Below are positions 8,116-17,380 of a stretch of 37,609 nucleotides of DNA, piece by piece. Both the position numbers and the translations under genes were made by a program. The stretch spans positions 1 to 37,609 of the forward strand of contig JAFGPS010000210.1 in NCBI GenBank assembly GCA_016936075.1, given 5' to 3'. Numbering within the stretch: position 1 is the first letter of the stretch; each line of letters starts with the position of its first letter. The stretch is from Sedimentisphaerales bacterium. Lineage in GTDB: Bacteria; Planctomycetota; Phycisphaerae; Sedimentisphaerales; Anaerobacaceae. Under the pieces are notes generated by a model. The model made no database searches. It was not told the DNA's origin and saw only the letters and a list, made by a program, of their open reading frames with translations.

Positions 8116-9669
8116 TTAATCAAGATTCATAGTCATTAAGAATTCTGCGTTGCTTCTTGTTTTGGAGAGCCTGCTCTTGAGAAGTTCAATTGCTTCGACT
8201 GGATTCAGTTCGCTGAGAACTCTTCTGAGTCTGTAAACCAATTGCATTTCTTTCGGGTCGAGCAGTAATTCTTCGCGTCTTGTGCCGGACCTGCTTATAT
8301 CGATTGCCGGGTAAGTTCTTCTTTCGACAAGTCTTCTGTCGAGGTGAAGTTCCATATTACCTGTAGCTTTGAACTCTTCGAAAATAACTTCGTCCATCTT
8401 CGAGCCTGTATCGATAAGAGCGGTAGCGAAAATTGTAAGCGAGCCGCCTTCTTCGATATTTCTCGCGGCACCGAAGAATTTCTTTGGCATCTGCATTGCG
8501 CCGGCATCGACACCACCGGTGAGAATTCTTCCGGAGTGCGGCATTTCAGTATTATACGCACGAGCCAGACGTGTAATCGAATCGAGCAGGATAACAACAT
8601 CTTCGCCGTATTCGACGAGACGTTTTGCTTTTTCGATAACTATTTCGGCAACCTGGCAATGACGTGCTGCGGGTTCATCGAATGTCGAACTTATGACTTC
8701 GACGTCTTCAGCCGTCCTGCGCTGCATTTCAGTTACTTCTTCAGGTCGTTCGTCGATAAGCAATACGATAAGCCTTATCTCCGGATGATTTGCACTTAAC
8801 GCATTCGCTATTCTCTGCAAAAGAATAGTTTTACCAGTTCTTGGCGGAGCGACAATCAGACCACGCTGTCCCTTGCCTACCGGTGTAACCAAATCAATGA
8901 TTCGCATATTCAGTTCATCTGAAGCAGTTTCAAGGATAAAGCGCTGTTCCGGATGCAGTGGAGTAAGGTCACTAAATACAACTTTCTCAGAAAGATTGTC
9001 CGGATTTTCGAAGTTAATCGCTTCAACACGAAGAAGCGCGAAATATTTCTCTGAATCTTTCGGAGGTCTGATCTGGCCGGAAACAATATTACCAGTCCGC
9101 AGACCGAAACGCCTGATTTGAGAAGGAGAAACATATATATCGTCAGAAGAAGACAGGTAGTTGTACGCCGGGTTTCTCAGGAAGCCGTAACCATCAGGAA
9201 GTACTTCCAGTACACCTTCGCCGTACATTAGGCCGTTCTGGCGGATACGTTCTTTGAGAATTCTGAAAATCAAATCCTGTTTTTTCAGGGCGCTGTATTC
9301 TGTGATATTATCATTTTTTGCAATATCATGCAGTTCGGCAACGTTTAATTTCTGAAGGTCTGTTAAGTAGAGATTACCTTTTTTGATTCGCTCATATTTG
9401 GCATGAGTTGATTCTTCTTCGGTCATCTCGGTTTCTTTGTCGGCTTTTTCTAAGGTTATATCATCCTGGTCCGAAGGAGCAGTTTCAGTTTTATCAGGTG
9501 AATTCTGGTCCGTTTGTTCAGCGGCTTGAGCTTGATCTTCTGATGCTTCCTGTACTGTTTCTTCAGACTCAGTTGGATCAGTTATCTCATCATTACTTTG
9601 TGTTTTAGCCGAAGTTTTTTTCTTATATATTCTTTTTTTCTTTTTAGCTTTTACGGCCTTTGCCATCAT
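8116..9669 (-). CDS. rho: Transcription termination factor Rho
   Basis: Hexameric RNA helicase/ATPase that ends transcription. The 517 residues include a Lys-rich then acidic low-complexity N-terminal extension (~1-100), a Rho N-terminal helical segment ([13 protein letters not shown]...), and the cold-shock-like RNA-binding domain ([12 protein letters not shown]...[23 protein letters not shown]). The RecA-type core follows, with Walker A APPRTGKT (to ~281), catalytic [10 protein letters not shown], Walker [17 protein letters not shown], and the Q/R loops [20 protein letters not shown]. Two in-frame ATGs stand together at 9669 and 9666. The AAGGAG is only 2 nt from the first and 5 nt from the second, so the second may be used. 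coaE lies 188 bp upstream on the same strand. Confidence 0.97.
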   Translation of the reverse strand: MMAKAVKAKKKKRIYKKKTSAKTQSNDEITDPTESEETVQEASEDQAQAAEQTDQNSPDKTETAPSDQDDITLEKADKETEMTEEESTHAKYERIKKGNLYLTDLQKLNVAELHDIAKNDNITEYSALKKQDLIFRILKERIRQNGLMYGEGVLEVLPDGYGFLRNPAYNYLSSSDDIYVSPSQIRRFGLRTGNIVSGQIRPPKDSEKYFALLRVEAINFENPDNLSEKVVFSDLTPLHPEQRFILETASDELNMRIIDLVTPVGKGQRGLIVAPPRTGKTILLQRIANALSANHPEIRLIVLLIDERPEEVTEMQRRTAEDVEVISSTFDEPAARHCQVAEIVIEKAKRLVEYGEDVVILLDSITRLARAYNTEMPHSGRILTGGVDAGAMQMPKKFFGAARNIEEGGSLTIFATALIDTGSKMDEVIFEEFKATGNMELHLDRRLVERRTYPAIDISRSGTRREELLLDPKEMQLVYRLRRVLSELNPVEAIELLKSRLSKTRSNAEFLMTMNLD

Positions 9670-9857
9670 TTCTCCTTTTTCAACCTATTTATTTACGCCG
9701 CTATATCCTTGCTCATTGTGAGCCAGGGGCAAATTTATATTATTAAAATACTATTTCCCTGTTTCCCGAAGGAAATCTAAAGGGATTGTTTTTCATCAGC
9801 AGAAGTAATCTATTCACTAAAAACGGGCAATATAAAACGATCTGCAATTAACCCCGC

Positions 9858-10469
9858 TTAACATTCATCCATCATAATGTATGAGAAAATTTCAGCGATC
9901 TGCCTGACCAAAGTCGAGAAGTCAGAATTGTTATTTACCGTATTATCGGCGATGTCTTTCTTTTTGTCCAGAGAAATTTGGAAATTTTCACGATTTTTTA
10001 TGTGATTTTTTTCGAAAAATTTGTTTTTTTTCCGATTTTCCCTCGTTTTTTCATCGCAATCGACAAAAATCAGCTTGTCGCAGCGTTTGTCCCAGCCGAC
10101 TTCGACTAATAACGGCATATCAAGAATAATCGCTTTACATAGATTATCCTTATTATACTGTTCTATAAGTTCCTCGGTTTTTTGTAAAACTCCGGGATGT
10201 ATTATATTATTAAGTTTAAATAATAATTCGCTATTATTAAAAACAATTTCCGCGGTTTTTTTTCTATCAATCTTACCTTGTGAATCGATAATATCATTAC
10301 TGAAAAGTGCAATTACCTGTTCTCGGATATCATTTTCTTCGAGCAGGTCATGTGCGATTTTGTCAGCGTCTATGATTTTGCAGCCAAGTTTAGCGAATTC
10401 AGCCGCGACGGTGCTCTTGCCCGAGCCGATACCACCCATGATTCCGATTATTGGTTTTTCATTTTTCAT
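9858..10469 (-). CDS. coaE: Dephospho-CoA kinase
   Basis: Last step of coenzyme A biosynthesis: ATP-dependent phosphorylation of dephospho-CoA, in the cytoplasm. The 203-residue length is normal for the family. The P-loop is GGIGSGKST (residues 12-20), followed by the family's DADKIAHDLL motif, IIHPGV and ILDMPLLVE. The ATG at 10469 is preceded by a weak purine-rich AAGAGA. It lies upstream of rho on the same strand, an arrangement that suggests co-transcription despite a 188-bp gap. The C-terminal part is unusually Lys/Asn-rich, consistent with local AT-rich composition, and no key residue is missing. Confidence 0.95.
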   Translation of the reverse strand: MKNEKPIIGIMGGIGSGKSTVAAEFAKLGCKIIDADKIAHDLLEENDIREQVIALFSNDIIDSQGKIDRKKTAEIVFNNSELLFKLNNIIHPGVLQKTEELIEQYNKDNLCKAIILDMPLLVEVGWDKRCDKLIFVDCDEKTRENRKKNKFFEKNHIKNRENFQISLDKKKDIADNTVNNNSDFSTLVRQIAEIFSYIMMDEC

Positions 10470-10520
10470 TTTCTCTTTTTGACGAGATTAACAGGATTTA
10501 CAAAGATAAATAGTATGTAG

Positions 10521-10538
10521 GGTGGGGTTTGCCCCACC
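10521..10538. repeat. Small GC-rich palindrome (REP-like)
   Basis: ggtggggtttgccccacc forms a 7-bp stem with a 4-nt loop and is preceded by tgtag. It lies in the short spacer between coaE and the LRR/Hint gene, next to a gattaacaggatttac string (10489-10504) of a kind common in dispersed bacterial repeats. It is much more GC-rich than its surroundings. It can fold as a hairpin in the 3' region of the LRR/Hint transcript, but has no T-run. Confidence 0.6.
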
Positions 10539-10591
10539 GATTACTGCCTTCTAACTTTAAACAATAATTCTCTTAAAGTCAATCAGGCAAA

Positions 10592-13500
10592 TTAATAATC
10601 CCGCACAATAATATTATCCTGACCGACCATATATGTATCCGAATCTTTGATTTTGAGATTATAAACCTTTCCGGTAAATGGTTCCGGTTGTTTGGTTATA
10701 CTTTTTATTTTAATGAGACCTGCAGCGGCTCGAAGCTTCATACCAGGTTCAAGGTTTCGCGATGAAATCCATCTTCCTGATTCTGACATGAAATAATGCT
10801 CGTCAGCTACAGTTATGTAATTACCGTTTTCAAGTATAATATCGTATAAAATGAATGTCCCATTATGTTCCTGAACTTCTTCAACATTAGAACTCTCATT
10901 AATACTTTGTCCGGCTTGAGCTTTCGATATTGGTACACTTTTACCATCAATCCAGACTGGTGTTTGCCCGGTAAAACAGCCTCTTTCTTTTTGGGCATAA
11001 GTATCAAACGACCATATCTCACCTTTTGTTGTAAATCCGTTACTATCAATTTCATCAACACGCCAAAAATATATAAGGTTGTGTTCAAGAAGATTCGGAA
11101 TATAAGAGTTCGAATCCTGATACTTAGAAACAAGCACTCCCAAAGGATTCGATATTGTTGCTGCATTAACATCGTTAAAATCTGTCCCCAGGTAAACATC
11201 ATGAGCAACTGCTCCAAGCCCAGAATTCCATGATAACTCTGAAAATACATACACTTCTTCTGAGCCGTTGGCCGGGTATGGATTGTAGGAATCTTTAAAC
11301 GAAACATCAGTTTGAAATTTCCAGATATTTCCCTTTGCAGTAATGAGCGATTCATTTACTTCATCTATGCGCCAATAATATGTTTGGTTTTGCTCCAATT
11401 GGTTCGTCTCATAATAATTGTAATCCTGTCCCATAGAAACCAGCGTATCCATCGGATTGGATATTGTCGCATCGTTAACATCGTTGAAATCCTTACTGAA
11501 ATATACATCATGTAAAACAGCTCCCCGACCGGGAGTCCAGCTCAATATAGCATCGGATTTAATATCAACTGCGTTGTTACCAGGTTGCGGATTTGAAGCT
11601 TTGCTTAAAAAATGTAAATGCCATGGCGGCGAGAGACTTGCTTCATCGGTTCCGCCATAAGCGCCAATATTGATATAGTCGCCGTTCGGAGATGGCTCTA
11701 ATCCAATTGGGCTATTCGGATCACCTGAGTCAATACCGCAACTTGTTACATCATCCTGTACCCAGCTTAGCGTATCAGGATTCCATCTTCCTGTTTGTGA
11801 TTTAAGATGATAATCACCTTCTACCCAGAAATCGTCATTTGCATCTTCAGGTGTACCATTTGGATCCCAATAGCCGGGATCAGCAAAAAGCGGATCAAAA
11901 CCCATCCATTCTCCTGCGAGAGTATTTGTGCAATAAGGTACATTAATAGAATTAGGTTCATTTTCAATTACACTATAAGTAATATTTAATGTCACATCAG
12001 GGCATCCGGCATGATCAGGATAAATTCCCATAAATATATTATTTACCAATGAAGCAAAATTATTCGTGATAATTGAATTCCTTACTTCTCCATTACAAAC
12101 TCCAAAGAAAATACCTCCTCCATAATATTCTGCTCGATTACCCGAAATAGTACAATTAGTGATATTTACTTCGCCACCAGTGCAATATATCCCTCCTCCT
12201 CCTCCTCCTCCATAGTTATTCCTGCAATAATTACCGGTTATTGTGCAATTCATAACCGATAGCATAGGCCATGATCGATCATTACTGTTATATATACCAC
12301 CATTATAATTATTATTTATCTGACAACGCATAACAACTAAATTGGAATTTGTACTATATATCCCGGAAGACCTGTTTTTAGATATAACACAATCAGCAAT
12401 AATAGGATTAGATTTTTCGCATAAAATCCCGCGAGAGTAATTAGAAGTTATAACACATTCAATAATTAACGGATCAGAACGATAACAACTTATCGCATGC
12501 TCTCTGGCATTTGTAATAGTAAATCCTTCCAAGATAGAATTTCCGTCTTGAACGCGGATGCTATTACGATAATCATTTTCTAAATCAATAATACAATTTT
12601 GAGGGCCATTCTGACTTTTTAAGATGATTGATTTATTTATCAGCTTTATATCATAATTGATAATATTTCTATAAATTCCATTTAACAAGATTGATTTATT
12701 TATCATATTTATATCATGATTATTATTTCTATAAATTCCATCTGCGACAAGAACTGTATCGCCGTCATTGGCGTAATCAACCGCAGCCTGAATATTATTA
12801 AAATCAGCAGGTCCGTCGTCATCGACATAGATAGTATTCGCATCAGTTCTAAAGTTAGCTTTTAGCGTATAGTTGTCATCCGCGATTACAGTTGTATTTG
12901 CGGAAATGCAATCCTGTACTTTTCCTGCATAAACAGCCGTACCTGACCAGTTTGTAAAATAATAGTTAGGTTCGGCTATCGCTTGAACAGTAATGTTTGT
13001 ATCGCAGCCAGTGTATAAAAAATCTCCTTCACCCGGCTCGGTTACAGAACCTCCGTCTGTAGATGAGATATTTAATATATATTCACCTATTGCCCAGCCT
13101 GTATCAAAAGAGCTAAAATCGCTGCCTGAAGCTTTAATCCAATAATAATATTTCTTACATCCTTCAACGTCTGTATCATTATAGCTTGTTTCTGTTTGCC
13201 AGTCACAAATAGCTGTTGGGTATTCTGTTTCACTATCAGAACGATAAACCTTGTAAAGAGTATCACCATTCATACTGTAAACACTGTCCCAGCTAATATG
13301 AACTTTATCTATAAACGCTCCATCGGAAGCTGATATTGTCTTGGGTGGTTTGGGTTTATATTCATATGATATATAGATTTCCGGATTGTTTTGATATATT
13401 AAAGGAATGTAAGTCGTAAAAGCGTCCATATCGAGAGGATTACCATGTAAATATAACCTTTCCAGATTTGTCATTTCTGTCAGAGCAGATATATCACGAA

Positions 13501-14029
13501 CATAATTATAGGAAAGGTAAAGGTCTTTTAGATTGGTTATATTGGATAAAGATGAGATATTCTTTATTGTATTAAAACCCAATGAAATATCTATAAGATT
13601 GGTAAGCCCAAGTAGTGCAGATATATCTGATATCTGATTGTTGTCCCGAGATAGTGATATTAGATTTGTTAATTCTTTTATAGGTGCAATATCACTTATC
13701 TGGTTGTAATACAGATCAAGACTGATAAGATTTGTTAAACCAGCTAAAGGAGAAATATCACTGATTTGATTGTTTGGCAAAGACAGATATTGCATATTCG
13801 TCGCAAACTCCAGACCGGTAAGGTCGGAAATCTCAAGGTTATATGCAGAAAGTGAGGTAAGAGCGAGCATATCTGTTGCGTTAGGATCGGATAAGCCGAG
13901 TTCTTCCTCTATAGCCGCTTTTAAATTCGGATCAGGAATATTAACCGGCTCTTCAGCTAATGCGGTACTTTGACGGATTAATAACCATGTAAAAAGGCAA
14001 CAAACCAAAAGAAGTGTTTTTGTTTTCAT
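10592..14029 (-). CDS. Secreted LRR / beta-helix protein with C-terminal Hint domain
   Basis: A secreted protein of 1145 residues. I place the start at the ATG 14029 (MKTKTLLLVCC...), which has AAGGGA 7 nt upstream; a TTG at 14047 would add six residues. Order of parts: signal peptide (~1-25); internalin-type leucine-rich repeats of about 22 residues, with units such as LTNLISLDLYYNQISDI (~45-215); an Fn3-like domain (~230-320); a Bacterial-repeat-type domain (GGSVTEPGEGDFLYTGCDT, ~325-395); a beta-helix with IYVDDDGPADFNNIQAAVDYA (~400-720); two Fn3-like modules with LSWTPG/LSWNSG...HDVYxxxDFNDVN (~800-1010); and a Hint domain from Cys1018 (RGCFTGQTPVW) to the end. The junction Gly-Cys-Phe equals the Hedgehog autoprocessing site. 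The C-terminal YNLKIKDSDTYMVGQDNIIV lacks the intein His-Asn. No LPXTG or PEP-CTERM anchor is seen. Confidence 0.9.
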   Translation of the reverse strand: MKTKTLLLVCCLFTWLLIRQSTALAEEPVNIPDPNLKAAIEEELGLSDPNATDMLALTSLSAYNLEISDLTGLEFATNMQYLSLPNNQISDISPLAGLTNLISLDLYYNQISDIAPIKELTNLISLSRDNNQISDISALLGLTNLIDISLGFNTIKNISSLSNITNLKDLYLSYNYVRDISALTEMTNLERLYLHGNPLDMDAFTTYIPLIYQNNPEIYISYEYKPKPPKTISASDGAFIDKVHISWDSVYSMNGDTLYKVYRSDSETEYPTAICDWQTETSYNDTDVEGCKKYYYWIKASGSDFSSFDTGWAIGEYILNISSTDGGSVTEPGEGDFLYTGCDTNITVQAIAEPNYYFTNWSGTAVYAGKVQDCISANTTVIADDNYTLKANFRTDANTIYVDDDGPADFNNIQAAVDYANDGDTVLVADGIYRNNNHDINMINKSILLNGIYRNIINYDIKLINKSIILKSQNGPQNCIIDLENDYRNSIRVQDGNSILEGFTITNAREHAISCYRSDPLIIECVITSNYSRGILCEKSNPIIADCVISKNRSSGIYSTNSNLVVMRCQINNNYNGGIYNSNDRSWPMLSVMNCTITGNYCRNNYGGGGGGGIYCTGGEVNITNCTISGNRAEYYGGGIFFGVCNGEVRNSIITNNFASLVNNIFMGIYPDHAGCPDVTLNITYSVIENEPNSINVPYCTNTLAGEWMGFDPLFADPGYWDPNGTPEDANDDFWVEGDYHLKSQTGRWNPDTLSWVQDDVTSCGIDSGDPNSPIGLEPSPNGDYINIGAYGGTDEASLSPPWHLHFLSKASNPQPGNNAVDIKSDAILSWTPGRGAVLHDVYFSKDFNDVNDATISNPMDTLVSMGQDYNYYETNQLEQNQTYYWRIDEVNESLITAKGNIWKFQTDVSFKDSYNPYPANGSEEVYVFSELSWNSGLGAVAHDVYLGTDFNDVNAATISNPLGVLVSKYQDSNSYIPNLLEHNLIYFWRVDEIDSNGFTTKGEIWSFDTYAQKERGCFTGQTPVWIDGKSVPISKAQAGQSINESSNVEEVQEHNGTFILYDIILENGNYITVADEHYFMSESGRWISSRNLEPGMKLRAAAGLIKIKSITKQPEPFTGKVYNLKIKDSDTYMVGQDNIIVRDY

Positions 14030-14079
14030 TTTCCAATCCCTTAACAAATTTATAATGAATATAATGCCGTCACAGGCTA

Positions 14080-14096
14080 CTTACCTGCGGCTAAAT
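14080..14096 (-). promoter_or_regulatory. Shared upstream motif AGCCGCAGGTAAGT (LRR/Hint gene copy)
   Basis: Counterpart of the motif at 7901-7920, about 50 bp before the ATG. In the leader it can form two short stacked stems, GCCG/CGGC and CAGG/CCTG, with a small bulge. Recurrence before the only two Hint-domain genes in the window is the only support for a regulatory role. Confidence 0.35.
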
Positions 14097-14360
14097 AAAC
14101 ACAATAATCCTATCTCTGTTTCTTTAAGGCGGGATTGGGTATAAATATGAATCAATAGTGGGAATAACCCACAAAAAAATATAATAACGACGAAAAATAA
14201 TAATATAGAATTTAGCCGCCTTGTTTATAAATAATATAGTAGCATATTTCTGGCTTTATGCAAAGAAATTTTGATTAAAAAAAGGTATAAAGCATACTGG
14301 ATACATAGGAATTGGTGGGGTATAAACTAACAGTTTTTTCGCAAATTTTGTAAGCAATGC

Positions 14361-14389
14361 TTGTAAGATGGATTTCATATAGGTAAAAT
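14361..14389 (+). promoter_or_regulatory. Candidate sigma70-type promoter for the hydrolase locus
   Basis: TTGTAA (14361-14366), a 17-bp spacer, then TAAAAT (14384-14389), about 70 bp before the esterase ATG. The hexamer match is moderate. Confidence 0.35.
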
Positions 14390-14459
14390 CAAGGCGAAGT
14401 CATAATATGATATGTATGAACGCAAACAACTTTGAACATTTTTTATGAGGAGATTTATT

Positions 14460-15497
14460 ATGAGAAAAAGAACGATATTAGCACTCTTTATTTGCGCTAT
14501 GTTAATTGCTTCTACGATTTGTCTGGCACAGCCCCAGGGAACTCGCGGCGGTGCAACTCGTGGTGCTACACGCGGTGGTACCCGTGGCGGAAATATGGGC
14601 GGCATGATGGGCGGCGGCATGATGGGCGGCGGCATGATGGGTGGAATGAACTTCGGTCGCGGCGGCCAACCGACTGCACCTGCAGGTCCACCAGCTCCGG
14701 TACCAGCGGAAGTTGCAATACCAAGACCATCAGAAGAAGAAGTAGCAAAAATCAATAAAGCTTTAGAGGAATTTGTCAGCAGCAATACTTCCGCTAATAA
14801 GGACCTCTTGAAGAAATATGCAGCACTTTTGAAAGTTCAGGTTCCTCGTGACAATCCATGTATTCGTCCTGTTCAATCAAGAGTTCGCTCAGATGAACGT
14901 CATAACGCTTTTGTCGAAACCGCGGAAAACGAGCAGTTTGATATTCTGTTCTTAGGCGATTCAATTACAGATTGGTGGCAGCAGGGTGCGGCACAAGGCG
15001 GCGGCGCTGATGTACAGAAAAAATATTTTGGTGACAATAAAGTTGCTAATTTCGCAATCGCCGGCGATACAACACAAGGCGTTCTCTGGGGTCTAAAGGA
15101 AGGCGAAGGACAGGGACATAGGCCGAAAGCCATCATGCTTATGATTGGTACAAACAATACAGGCAGCAACACAGGTGAAGAGATTGCCGAAGGCGTTGGC
15201 GCAATTATTTATGAGCTTCGTCAGGATTTCCCGGATGCAAAAATTCTTCTTCTTGCAATTTTCCCACGCGGCTCAAGTAATAGTGATTCGAACAGAGTCA
15301 AAAATGAAGTTGCAAATAAAATTATCGCCAAACTGCATGACGGCAAGAACGTTTTCTTCATGAATATCAATGATAAATTCATGAACGCAGACGGCAGTTT
15401 GAAAGGTTTCCGCGGCGACAATCTTCATCCAAATGAAGAAGGTTATGTAATTTGGGCAGAAGCCGTTGCAGATACACTTAAAGGTTGGGCAAAGTAA
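14460..15497 (+). CDS. Secreted SGNH/GDSL-family esterase with Gly-rich N-terminal segment
   Basis: A secreted hydrolase of the SGNH fold, probably removing acetyl or similar esters from plant polysaccharide; this substrate is inferred from the neighbours. I chose ATG 14460 because AGGAG lies 7 nt before it; the in-frame ATG at 14445 precedes that ribosome site. Signal peptide MRKRTILALFICAMLIASTICLA, then a low-complexity TRGG/GGMMGGG stretch (~27-70), a Pro/Ala linker, and the catalytic domain. SGNH blocks: LFLGDSITDWW (Ser168), FAIAGDTT (Gly202), MIGTNNTG (Asn232), DNLHPNEEGY (Asp320, His323). All four catalytic blocks are intact, and it resembles PAF-acetylhydrolase-like GDSL proteins. 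It is the first gene of the plus-strand hydrolase locus and is followed by a strong hairpin/T-run. Confidence 0.9.
   Translation: MRKRTILALFICAMLIASTICLAQPQGTRGGATRGATRGGTRGGNMGGMMGGGMMGGGMMGGMNFGRGGQPTAPAGPPAPVPAEVAIPRPSEEEVAKINKALEEFVSSNTSANKDLLKKYAALLKVQVPRDNPCIRPVQSRVRSDERHNAFVETAENEQFDILFLGDSITDWWQQGAAQGGGADVQKKYFGDNKVANFAIAGDTTQGVLWGLKEGEGQGHRPKAIMLMIGTNNTGSNTGEEIAEGVGAIIYELRQDFPDAKILLLAIFPRGSSNSDSNRVKNEVANKIIAKLHDGKNVFFMNINDKFMNADGSLKGFRGDNLHPNEEGYVIWAEAVADTLKGWAK
14541..14668 (+). repeat. Gly/Arg/Met-rich low-complexity segment (esterase)
   Basis: Codons encode (T/A)RGG units followed by GGMMGGGMMGGG units, at DNA level ggcggcatgatggg repeats. The segment sits between signal peptide and catalytic domain. 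Very similar DNA and peptide units recur in two other proteins of the locus (19927-20250 and 25156-25449). Confidence 0.85.
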
Positions 15498-15562
15498 TTT
15501 TAAGTAGTATTTTCAGATTAATCCGATTATGGATTTGATATTTTAATTATTACGTTTGATTT

Positions 15563-15607
15563 CGGATTCTCAATCGTTGTTATGCAGATGGTTGAGAATC
15601 CGTTTTT
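15563..15607 (+). terminator. Rho-independent terminator / possible attenuator before the GH43 beta-xylosidase gene
   Basis: cggattctcaa (15563-15573) pairs perfectly with ttgagaatccg (15592-15602); a few further pairs continue inside, leaving a loop of about 10 nt, and ttttta follows at once. It is 65 bp past the esterase stop. Its T-run ends only 3 nt before the AGGAGG of the next gene, so any transcript reaching that gene has to pass this hairpin. Confidence 0.85.
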
Positions 15608-15622
15608 ACAGGAGGCTTGATT

Positions 15623-17347
15623 ATGTTAAAGAAGTTCCTTGTATATTCGTTATTATTTTTCCTCACTTCTATTAGTTTAGCCGCAGATGCTCAAGATACT
15701 TCTACATGGGTAAAGTTCAGCTCTTTTCTTTACACAGGGACAACTGACATAACAGCCGGCGATGGTGAATATCTTAATCCTATAATTGCTGGATTCTATC
15801 CCGACCCATCTATATGTCGCGTTGGTGACGATTATTATCTCGTCAATTCCGCATTCAATTATTTTCCGAGCATACCTGTTTGGCACTCTAAGGATTTGGT
15901 CAACTGGACGCAAATTGGAAACGTGATTGACAGGCCGTCGCAATTTCAGATTAGAGGCGGAGATATGTCCAGAGGTACGTATGCACCAACAATTCGCTAT
16001 CATGACGGAACCTTTTATATGATAAATACCCTTGTCGGAGGACTTAATAATTTCTATGTCACTGCCACTAATCCGAAAGGTCCATGGTCAGAGCCGGTTG
16101 CTCTGAGACAAGTAGGAGGAATTGATCCTGATATTTTCTGGGATGATGATGGTAAATGCTATATTCTCAGTTGCGATGATCCAGTAGGTACGCCAATTTA
16201 CAGCGGCCATCGTGCAATTAAGATTCAGCAATACGATCTCGACCAAAAGAAATTTGTTGGCGAAAAAACTGTACTTGTTAACGGTGGTACAGATATTACA
16301 AAAAATCCCAACTGGTGTGAAGGTCCTCACATGTACAAGATAAACGGAAAATATTATCTTATGTGCGCTCAGGGTGGAACAAGCACGGCTCATACTGAAG
16401 TAATCTTCAGGTCTGATTCTTTACTTGGGCCATATGTCCCCTGGGAAAAGAATCCAATTCTAACCCAAATGGGCCTGCCGAACAATCGAGATAATATGGT
16501 CACATGTACAGGTCATGCCGATATGGTTCAGACACAAAATGGCGAATGGTACGCCGTGTTCCTTGGCTGCCAGCCTTATGACGGCCGCAATTTTAATACA
16601 GGCCGCCAGACATTTATGCTTCCGGTCACGTGGACAGACGACGGTTGGCCGGTTATTTTACAACCAAATACGCCAGTTCCATTAACAGTGAAGAAACCAA
16701 ATCTTCCCGTGGAAAAAGCTCCGGCTGTAAAAACTACAGGTAACATTACATTTACCGACAACTTCGATTCAGACGCACTGGCTTTCCGCTGGATTGGCAT
16801 TAGAAAACCAGCATCTAAGTGGTATGCAATATCTAAAGCAGAAAAAGCTCTTTACCTTGAACCACGTGCGGACCTCTTGTCAAACCAGAGCAATCCATCA
16901 TTTCTGGGTGTTCGTCAGCAAAACAATAATTTCGCATGTACAGTAACAATGACCGCTCAAGCTCAAACAACTAATTGTACAGCCGGTCTTGTCGCTTTCC
17001 AGGACGATGATAATTACTATGCGATTAATGTAAAAATTGATTCTGGTAATCTTACTGAAGTTTCTTTGGAAAAACCCGCAGCAGGTGGTCGTGGCGGCAG
17101 AGGGGGTCGAGGAACACGTGGTGCCGCTCCGGCACAAACTACTCCACAGGTTTCTAAGGAACTTCCTGAGAATATTAAATCAATTGAACTTAAGATAGAA
17201 GGTGCAGGCACAGTTACTCGTCTGTACTATAAAGCAGGTAACGGCCAGTTTACTCAACTCGGTAGTGACCTCGAATCATCATTTTTGAGTACTGATACAG
17301 CCGGTGGTTTCCAGGGCGTGACCTTGGGTTTGTTCGCTCACAATTAA
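15623..17347 (+). CDS. Secreted GH43 beta-xylosidase / alpha-L-arabinofuranosidase with C-terminal lectin-like domain
   Basis: Inverting glycoside hydrolase of family 43, 574 residues, secreted. The start is ATG 15623, with AGGAGG 7 nt upstream; a TTG at 15617 falls between the two. Signal peptide MLKKFLVYSLLFFLTSISLA. The five-blade propeller shows the expected catalytic set: base Asp61 in YPDPSI, modulator Asp168 in GIDPDIFWDDDGK, acid Glu233 in CEGPHMY. From about residue 375 (FTDNFDSDALAFRW...) a beta-sandwich follows, as in the GH43_C2-type domain of beta-xylosidases, with AGLVAFQDDDNYYAINVKI. An RGG-rich insertion (GGRGGRGGRGTRG, ~486-500) interrupts that domain. Likely substrate is xylo- or arabinoxylo-oligosaccharide; family is certain, exact specificity is not. 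Confidence 0.9.
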   Translation: MLKKFLVYSLLFFLTSISLAADAQDTSTWVKFSSFLYTGTTDITAGDGEYLNPIIAGFYPDPSICRVGDDYYLVNSAFNYFPSIPVWHSKDLVNWTQIGNVIDRPSQFQIRGGDMSRGTYAPTIRYHDGTFYMINTLVGGLNNFYVTATNPKGPWSEPVALRQVGGIDPDIFWDDDGKCYILSCDDPVGTPIYSGHRAIKIQQYDLDQKKFVGEKTVLVNGGTDITKNPNWCEGPHMYKINGKYYLMCAQGGTSTAHTEVIFRSDSLLGPYVPWEKNPILTQMGLPNNRDNMVTCTGHADMVQTQNGEWYAVFLGCQPYDGRNFNTGRQTFMLPVTWTDDGWPVILQPNTPVPLTVKKPNLPVEKAPAVKTTGNITFTDNFDSDALAFRWIGIRKPASKWYAISKAEKALYLEPRADLLSNQSNPSFLGVRQQNNNFACTVTMTAQAQTTNCTAGLVAFQDDDNYYAINVKIDSGNLTEVSLEKPAAGGRGGRGGRGTRGAAPAQTTPQVSKELPENIKSIELKIEGAGTVTRLYYKAGNGQFTQLGSDLESSFLSTDTAGGFQGVTLGLFAHN

Positions 17348-17380
17348 AATAAATATTTCTCATTAAAAAAGGAGAACATT

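Larger units (their letters stand above)
14030..14459. other. Divergent intergenic region between LRR/Hint gene and esterase gene
   Basis: AT-rich spacer of 430 bp that must hold promoters for both directions. On the minus side it contains the shared AGCCGC motif (14080-14096). On the plus side a sigma70-like pair is listed separately (14361-14389). No open frame with family resemblance, tRNA or strong hairpin was seen in it. Confidence 0.7.

Noticed and set aside
10592..14029. LRR protein as an internalin-type virulence factor
   Set aside because: Internalin-like repeats are widespread in environmental bacteria; there is no cell-wall anchor, and the rest of the protein is beta-helix, Fn3-like and Hint.
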